Shown one piece after another: positions 39,601 through 48,600 of a DNA stretch of 64,000 nucleotides. Below the pieces are notes generated by a model, which saw nothing but the letters and a program-made list of their open reading frames with translations, was not told where the DNA came from and did not search any database. Position 1 is the stretch's first letter. The number at the start of each line of letters is the position of its first letter. This DNA is from Mesorhabditis belari (Eukaryota > Nematoda > Chromadorea > Rhabditida > Rhabditidae): the NCBI GenBank assembly GCA_958450365.1, contig CAUEEP010000729.1:1576501-1640500 (forward strand), in the 5' to 3' direction. A program made the translations under genes and the position numbers.

Positions 39601-42600
39601 GCGTAAATCACTTAAAAGAGAAGAATCGTCTGCCCAGCGTCGATCGCAATCTCATTTTCTTATTCCCAAGCATCTTTTCTTTATTAATTTTCTTTATTTA
39701 TTGAAAAAAGAAAATAGATTCGAATTAGTTTTGTTTAAACCAAAAAAATTGGAAACTTTGCAAGGCGGGGATTCGAACCCGAGTAAGAAATGGAGAATTC
39801 GCTTTGTAACCAAGCACCTTATCCATTCGGCTATCAGCTCATCTTGGCGAGACTCGAGAAAAGCCTTTTAAGCGAGATGTGACGATTTGTTTATAGAAAT
39901 CCCTGTCAATTAGTAATTGATCGCGAGGGATAAGTGACTTTTTTACGCGTCGAGTTCATGTCGTTATGGCCGAGTGGTTAGGAGTCTGGTCTCTTAGTCG
40001 AGAGGTCGCGGGTTCGATCCCGAGCAAAGCAAAAAACTGAGTACTTCCGTTAAATTTGAACTGGATTTTTGCACATAAACCTTCATGTCGTTATGGCCGA
40101 GTGGTTAGGAGTCTGGTCTACTAGGCGGGAGGTCACGGGTTCGATCTCGAGCAAAGCAAAAAGCTAACTGAATCCGTTAAATTGGATTGAATCCGTTAAA
40201 TTGAATTCTTAACTGAATTTTTGCACGTAAGGCTTCATGTCGTCATGGCCGAGTGGTTAGGAGTCTGGTCTCTTAGTCTAGAGGTCGCTGGTTCGATCTC
40301 GAGCAAAGCAAAAAACTGAGTACTTCCGTCAAGAACGTTCTTAACTTGATTTTTGCACATGAACCTTCATGTCGTCATGGCCGAGTGGTTAGGAGTCTGG
40401 TCTCTTAGTCTAGAGGTCGCGGGTTCGATCTCGAGCAAAGCGAAAAACTGAGTACTTCCATTAAATTGGATTCTTAATTGGATTTTTGCACGTAAACCTT
40501 CATGCCGTCATGGCCGAGTGGTTAGTAGTCTGGTCTCTTAGTCGGGAGGTCGCTGGTTCGATCCCGAGCAAAGCAGAAAATTGAATACTTTTGTTAAAAG
40601 AACATTGTTAACTGGATTTTTGCAAGTAAACCTTGATACCGTCATGGCCGAGTGGTTAGTAGTCTGGTCTCTTAGTCGAGAGGTCGAGGGTTCGATCTCG
40701 AGCAAAGCCAAAAACACTACTTTAGTCGATGAAATCACTAGATCACTAGATGAAACATCATAGATCCTCATAAATAATTCTCAAAGCATCACTTATCTTG
40801 CATCTAGATCACTAAATAACTAATCTAAATACCTCATTAATGAATAAATAACTTATCTTGCAAATTCCAGAGAACCAATGCGAGAACTTTTGAAATCCGA
40901 GCGCGATTATGTTGATGATTTGGATCGATGTTGTAAGGTTTGTTTTCGAGTTTCAATTAAATAAAAAGAAGCTAATAAGATCAATTTAAACAATTTTAAA
41001 CAATAAAAAAGAATTTCTAGATCTACTTGGCTGAGTATGATGCGGCTTCAACATCAAATTCGTTGCCGGCCGCGTTGCGTGGACGGCGCTACGAAGTGTT
41101 CGGAAACATTGAGAAAGTGCTCACTTTTCACGCACAGTATGTTCTTTTTTAAATTTAAATTACCTATATTAAAAGTTTTTTCAAAAATCCGACTTAAAAG
41201 TATCAAAGTTTTTATTGAAAATTTGAGTTTACAGAATTACCGAAAAAACTTTTTGGAAGAGTATCTGGGAAATGTCTAATTTATTTCAAAAGTGGCAAGT
41301 GTTATTTAGAGAATTGTAGGCCTGAATCTTGGCTACATTTATCTACCAAAAACATCCCGATTGGATTTATACAACGCATTTAACAAGCGCTTGAATGAGC
41401 GCTAAGAGGTGAAATGATAGATTCACTGGAGTGATGTCGACTAGCATTCAAGCGCTTGCTAAATGAGTTGTAGAAGTTCAATCGGGATGTTTTTGGTAGA
41501 AAAATGTAGCCACGATTCAGGCCTACAATTCTCTGTATAACACTTAGCACTTTTGAAATAAATTAGACATTTCCCAGATACTCTTCCAAAAAGTTGTTGC
41601 GGTAATTCTTGGTCACCCTGTAGAGTCCAAATTTTGACATATCAAAGCTTGTGAAAGCGAACGGACGGAGTTATACTGTAATCGTACCCCACCCCGTATA
41701 ATGACGGTGCGGAGCGTTGCGTAGTGTTGCGGTAATTCTTGGTCACCCTTTTTTTCACAAATTTTTCACTTTTTTTAAAGCAAATTCCAAAAGAAAACCC
41801 TATTTTTCAAAAAAAAGGGTTTCAAAACAATAAAAAAACAATAAATAAGCAGAAATTTAATGTAAAAAAAGGTTTTCAAGCTCACAAAGCCAAAAAATCA
41901 TTCATAGTTTTCTTTTCAGAAGCTTTTTACCGGACGTGAGCAAATATGAGGATGATCCCGAGCAAGTTGGCTGCTGTTTCACCGTTTATGTCGATTTGAT
42001 CAACGAGCTTTACACGGAATACTGTGTGAATAAAGAGCAAAATAATCACGTGTTGGACATGCCGGAAACTAGGCTTTTCTTCAAGGTGAGACAGCTTTAG
42101 AAAGCGCAATTGTTAACTGTTGAAGAGCAGAACAATAGAAATGTTAAAGAACTGTTAAAGAGCTGTCAAACAAATGTTAAACTGTCAAACTGTTAAACAA
42201 CTGTCAAACAGCTGTCAAACAACTGTTAAACAACTGACAAAAAACTGTCAAACAACTGTTAAACAACTGTCAAACAACTCTCAAACAACAAAAAAAACTT
42301 TAGGCTGTCCAAGACCGGCACCGATTGGACATTAAAGACGATCTTGGCTCGCTTCTCATTAAACCCATTCAAAGGTTTGTTGTTTGCATCGATGAAAACC
42401 CATATTATCTATTTGTTTTCCAAAATTATCATATTATCTAAAAAATCTCCCTTTCTCTGTCGACAAGATTACGGTAGAAAGAGAAGATTACGGTAGAACG
42501 GAAGAATACGGATGAATACGGTAGAATACGGTAGATTACGGTAGAACGGAAGAATACGGTAGAATGGTAGACAAGATTACGGTAGAAAGTAGGCACGTTT

Positions 42601-45600
42601 TAGTGAAACAAAAAGGAGAACACGATTTCCCATCTTTTTCCGCTGGCCTGGATTACTCTTTGGATTCAAATTGTCACAAAAAGTACCGACAAAAGCCAGA
42701 TCTGACTTTGATCTAGCCTAACCTAGCCTAGCCTAGCCTAGCTTAGCTTGGCTTTTAGTCACAGCTTGGCGTCACAAAAGTACTGGAGTGGGAGTACTGA
42801 AGTACTTCTAGAACAAGGTACTAGAAGTACGCCAGTACGCCAGTACGCCAGTACGCCAGTACGCCAGTACGCCAGTACGCCAGTACGCCAGTACGCCAGT
42901 ACGCCAGTACGCCAGTACGCCAGTACGCCAGTACGCCAGTACGCCAGTACGCCAGTACGCCAGTACGCCAGTACGCCAATACGCCAGTACGCCAATACGC
43001 CAATACGCCAGTACGCCAGTACGCCAGTACGCCAGTACGCCAGTACGCCAGTACGCCAGTACGCCAGTACGCCAGTACGCCAGTACGCCAGTACGCCAGT
43101 ACGCCAGTACTTCTAGAGCTAGAGTACTTTAGAACAAGTTACTAGAAGTACGCCAGTATGCTAGTACTTTTAGAGCTAGAGTACTAGAGTACTTTTAAAG
43201 TGTTTCCCTTTGCCCACTCAGCTAGTTCTTCTACTCATCTTCTAGTTTCGTCAAGAATTTCAAAAAAAGGTGCAGCTACGAAAAATCTACGCAGAAAAAG
43301 GGCAAAAAATCTAGCTTTTTAGCTTTCTGCACTATTTCTTTGAATGGGAATTTCATTGAATATTCAACATTGAATATTGAAAAGATATTCAAGTAGAGTT
43401 TAGGGGGAATCCTTTGAAAGTATAGAGGCAAGTAAAGCCAGCTAGGCCAAAGTAAAGCCAGCTAGGCCAAAGTAAAGCCAGCTAGGCCAAAGTAAAGCCA
43501 GCTAGGCCAAAGTAAAGCCAGCTAGGCCAAAGTAAAGCCAGCTAGGCCAAAGTAAAGCCAGCTAGGCGAAAGTAAAGCCAGCTAGGCCAAAGTAAAGCCA
43601 AGCCTGACTTGCAGACAGTTTAAAATCGATTGTGGTTATGGTTATTCGACTACGGTTACTGTATAGCTAGATAGGTTACTGTATAGCTAGATAGCTTTTT
43701 TGCCAGCTATCTAGCTATACAGAAACCAGTTAAAAGCCAGATTTTGATGCATTTCCTTTTTAGAATCACCCGCTACCGGTTGATGCTCGAGCAACTGATG
43801 AAACACTGTACAGGGAACATCGAAGAGTTTAAGGTCACTTTTAAAGTTCAAGATCGTTTAGAAAACTTAAGATAAACATCAAATTTAGATCTTTATCTAT
43901 TTTAGATCTTTATCTATATCTATATCTATCTAATGCTAAATCTAAATTTCCAGGATGCTCATGAAATCGTGGTCGGCGTGCCAAGACGTGCTAATGATCT
44001 TATTCATTTGAATTGCTTAGAGAAAAAGGATTCGGTAAGGTTTTGAGAACTGAAATAATGATAATTATCTAATTTTTGGAAGCTTAATACTGTAATAGTA
44101 CCCCATTGCCCCGTCGTACAGTCACGTAGTCGCAAGGGTTTTTTAGTATTTCATTTTTTAAAGCACCCGTACTTCCAAAAAATACGTCTTTGGTATCAAA
44201 AAATAGCCCTGAAATTCAGGGCTATTTTTTGATACCAAAACGAGCATTGTGGCATAAACCAGTGTCGAGAAAAACTCGTTTAAAGCTAAACTACGCAACG
44301 CTCCGCACCTTTTTTCACTTTTTTCAAAGCGCCCGTACTTCCAAAAAATACGTTTTTGGTATCAAAAAATAGCTGAAATTCAGGGCTATTTTTTGATACC
44401 GAAACGAACATTATAGCATAAACCAGTGTCGAGTAAAACTCGTCCAAAGCTAGACTACGCAACGCTCCGCGCTACGCTACAACGCTCCGCAACAAGAGAC
44501 GTCTGTCTGTCTGTCCATCCGTCTGTCTGTCCATCCGTCTGTCTGTTCATCCGTCTGTCTGTTCATCCGTCTGTGCGCAAACACGACGCTTCGTAATTAC
44601 GTTTTCTCCATTAAAAGGCAAAGTATTCAGGTTTTGCGCGCGATATTTTACTCTTAGGGGTTTTCGGCTATGGGGAATCTGAATTTAAGGTCCATTTTTA
44701 AAAAGGGGCGGGGCTGAACATGGGTTACGGTGGTTTTAGTCATTTGAATGGGTTCCCGGCTTTGCAGCAGAAATCTTTTGCTGCCTCTGCTGTCTGCAGT
44801 GATTATAATAGTTTATTTCTTTAAATTTATACAAAATTATCATTAAATCAGTGACTACGAAACTGTACGTCCAAAACTGTACGTTCATTGTCGAAATTTC
44901 AGCTCTCACATGTTGGACCATTCGTAATGCAAGACACGTTAACGGTTTGGGAACCGGGCACTCGATATTTCAAAGGAAAAGGAAAAGAGAGACAGGTTTA
45001 CTTTTAAAAGTCGTTTATTTATAAGTTAAAAGCATTGAATATCTATTAGTAAGACTGTTAGGAATCGGAGGAGGCCCTGGAAGCGTTTTTCTTTCGACTT
45101 AACAGACTAAAAATTTCGACTTAACAATTCTAAAGCTGCCTCAAATTTCTTGCGTCGCTGTCCAACGATTGCTTTGTCATTTGATGGAAAATCTGATCCG
45201 CGCCCGTCACTTTGCTATTGTTAATCTAACTTTGAACTCAAATATCGTTTGACTGGGCAGCTACGCAGAAACCAAACACTTGTAGAATTTCAAAAGCTTT
45301 GTATCGACTTTAATATTGTTCTTACAGCTCCTACAGCTCCTACAGCTCTTGCAGCTCTTACAGCTCCTACAGCTCTTACAGCTCTTACAGCTCTTACAGC
45401 TCTTCCAGCTCTTACAGCCCTCTACAGCTCTTACAGCTCTTACAGCTCTTACAGCCCTCTACAGCTCTTACAGCTCTTACAGCTCTTACAGCTCTTCCAG
45501 CTCTTACAGCCCTCTACAGCTCTTACAGCCCTTACAGCTCTTACTAGGATCAACTTTCTAACGAAACTTTGAGTGTACTTTGTACTCACGCGTAAACAAA

Positions 45601-48600
45601 TCCGTTTACCGTGCTTAATTCATCATTTTCCTAGATCAGCAACTGTCTTTTCGAGAAAAATGTGGAATTAAGTGCGCTAGGAAGGGTGTGTTTACAGTAA
45701 AGAACACTTCAAAGAGCACAAAATTTATCCTGGGAAAAGTTAACTCTAGAGCAACTTTAGAGCAACAGCAAGTTATTCTAAGAGCTTTGAGAACTCTAAG
45801 AATTCAAAGAAAAGAATCCAAAGACTTCTTCAGGTTTTCCTCTTCGAGCTGGCGATCATTGTCGCAAAAAAGATTGAGAATTCCGGATAAAGCCGAGCGA
45901 AATGCTGGGAAAAGCGTTCGCTATTTCGTCAAAGGGAAACCGATTCAGGTAGTGAAAAGTGGAATTCAGCCGCAGAAAAATGTTTGTAGAAGAATTTGCA
46001 TGAAATTTGCATGAAAAACAAAAGCGTTCCCAAGAGCAGGCATCGAAACTGCGACGTTTAGCTTAATAGATCAACCGACTGAGCCTAATAGATCAACCGA
46101 GCTGCTCTAACCGACTGAGCTATGGTGGCATAGCTTCTCTCCGCAAAAAAACGGCTTCTCGTTTAAGACAAGTCGAGTTTAAAGCTCATCTTGTCTTAAA
46201 CAGTTGCTCTCAAAAGTTTTCTAAAAACTGGATAATCTGAAAAACTATCGTAAGATTATTTAAAGATTCCAGATTATACTAAATCCACTTTTTCTATTTC
46301 TATATCTAGCTTTTTACTTATATTTCTTTAGCTAAATGAGGTGACAATCGTTGAACACGTTGACGTGAACGATTCGACCCGATTTGGCCTTCGTTTAGGC
46401 GTCTCCACATCGAATGACAATCGCTACGATTTGCGGTTAGTTTTAAGAACAAATCCTTATCAAATATCGATAAAATATCGATCAAATAGCTACAGATTCT
46501 CTATAAACATTAAGATTTAAAGAATCCATTGAAATTCAAGCTAAAAAAAGATTCCAGAGCCTCCTCCGATTCTTTGAAAAACACCTGGGTGCGACGGATT
46601 CGCGAGCTGACACAGGGCCTCTACAAGCCTTGTAAGTTTTTTTTAAAAACCATCTTGATCTATGGAGATCTTTAATTCTATATCTATAGATAATAAGATA
46701 TAGATTACCAATGGAGAAACCCGCCTAACGGTGGGTTTTTCCGGATGTTTTGGAGATGGACGGCTTTTGTCGCCGTGGAGCAGTGGATAGAGCGCCTGTC
46801 TATCGCTCATACGATTCGGGTTCGACTTTCCCGTGCGACTCGAATTGTGCTTTTAAAAAAAACCAACTACATATAATTCCCTATTCAAAAGCGCAAAAAT
46901 CATTGCAAATGGTCCTCTGGGGGCTGAGGAATAGCGCGTAGAGACAGACAGACAGACAGACAGAGGGATAGACAGACGAACAGACGGACGGACGGACAGA
47001 TAGACGGACAAACAGACAGACGAACAGACAGACAGACGAACAGACGGACGAACGGACGAACAGACAGACAGACATACAGATAGACAGACAGACAGACAGA
47101 TGGACAGACAGACGAACAGACGGACAGACAGCCAGACAGACAGACAGACAGACAGACCGATGGACAGACAGATAGACAGACAGACAAACGGACGGACAGA
47201 CAGATAGATAGACAGACAAACAGACAGACAGACAAACATATAGATAGACAAACAGACAGACAAACAGACAGACAGACAGATAGACGTCTTAGTCTCTTTA
47301 TATAGTAGATTATATTTTAGATTATAGATCTAATTAGGCATATAATATCTAAAATCTTCCAGTGTTCAATGGTGACGGCTTCGAGTCGGCGCAGTCGCTC
47401 TCCTTGGGCACAAGGAGCACCTCAAGAGGATCAAGTGAGTGCTTTAAGATAAATTTGTATAATATAAGGAATACTGTTTTTCTACAGTGTTCAGAGATAC
47501 TAGATATATAAGAAATTTTAGGTGATCATCGAAACAGCCGAGACGCTGAAAGTATCGCCTCGTCGAGTGGCGCTGGGAATCTTTCCGAGCACCGGCTTAG
47601 CCTTCAGGTGAATAGATCAGATCTAGGATAAGGCTAAGAATTAAATAAATGATCTAACGATGCCTATCTATGCATATCTAATGTTCGGCAAATCTTTCTC
47701 ATACCAAGAATCAATTCCAGGACACGGAGAGCGTCGGCTCGGCTAGTCAACGCTTCAGCATGCAGAGCACGAGTAGCAATGAGGTAAGAGCATGGACTTT
47801 GTGCTCAGTTGTAAACGCACCCTTTCTGACACCCTCAGTTCTTCATTAGATCGAGATTGTGAAGCATTTGATCATTTGATCGTCTTTACCATTGGAAATC
47901 TAACTTTGAGCTCAAATATCTTGGTGTTGGGCTGTTCAATCTAAAAGTTTTTGGCATCATTAGATGCGCCAAGTCTTTAGCTGTCGATTGGTAAAAAAAC
48001 TATTTAAATTGGACAACCCAACGCCGAGATATTTGAGTTTAAAGTTAGATTGCCAATGGCAAAGGGCGCCCCCTTTATACGCGCCGCGCTCCGCCCATTT
48101 TGCCATTGGCAATCTAACTAACGGCAGGCCCAGGGTCAACAGACTTTTACCTAATCCAGGTCAGAAGCCAGGCCAAGTCTGACTCCAGTTATGGTCTGAT
48201 CTGGTCCCGTTCCGGCTGACCTTAGCTAGTCCAAAGATAAAACTGACCTCAGGCTGGCCTGGCTTACAACAGGCCTAGGCCAAGGCTGGCTTTTGTAGTC
48301 CAGGCCAGGTAGCCCAAAAGGCTAAGGCTGATCTTTTAGCTAGTCCAAGCCAGAAGGTAGGTCAAGTATGACTTCAGGTATGGTCTGCCTTGACCCAAGT
48401 CCAGGCGAGCTAATGACAAAGCCAGACAAAACTGAGCCCAGGCTAGACTGGCTTGCAAGTCAGGTCAAGGCTGACTTAGGCTGACTTAGAATGAAAATAG
48501 GCTTAGGCTTAGCTTAGGCTTAGCTTAGGCTTAGCTTAGGCTTAGCTTAGGCTTAGCTTAGGCTTAGCTTAGGCTTAGCTTAGGCTTAGCTTAGGCTTAG

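Noticed and set aside
42748..43116. 122-codon STPVRQYA repeat protein
   Set aside because: Eight-bp GTACGCCA array; open on both strands, inside an intron.
45635..45685. 51-nt possible exon ISNCLFEKNVELSALGR before the PH exon at 45834
   Set aside because: Multiple of three and flanked by TAG and GTGTGT, but the end of it (AGTGCGCTAGGAAGGG) recurs as a repeat at 62650, and PH homology runs directly from KGKERQ to VFLFE.
46853..47263. Long Cys/Ser/Val-rich minus-strand ORFs
   Set aside because: They read the GACA/GACG microsatellite.
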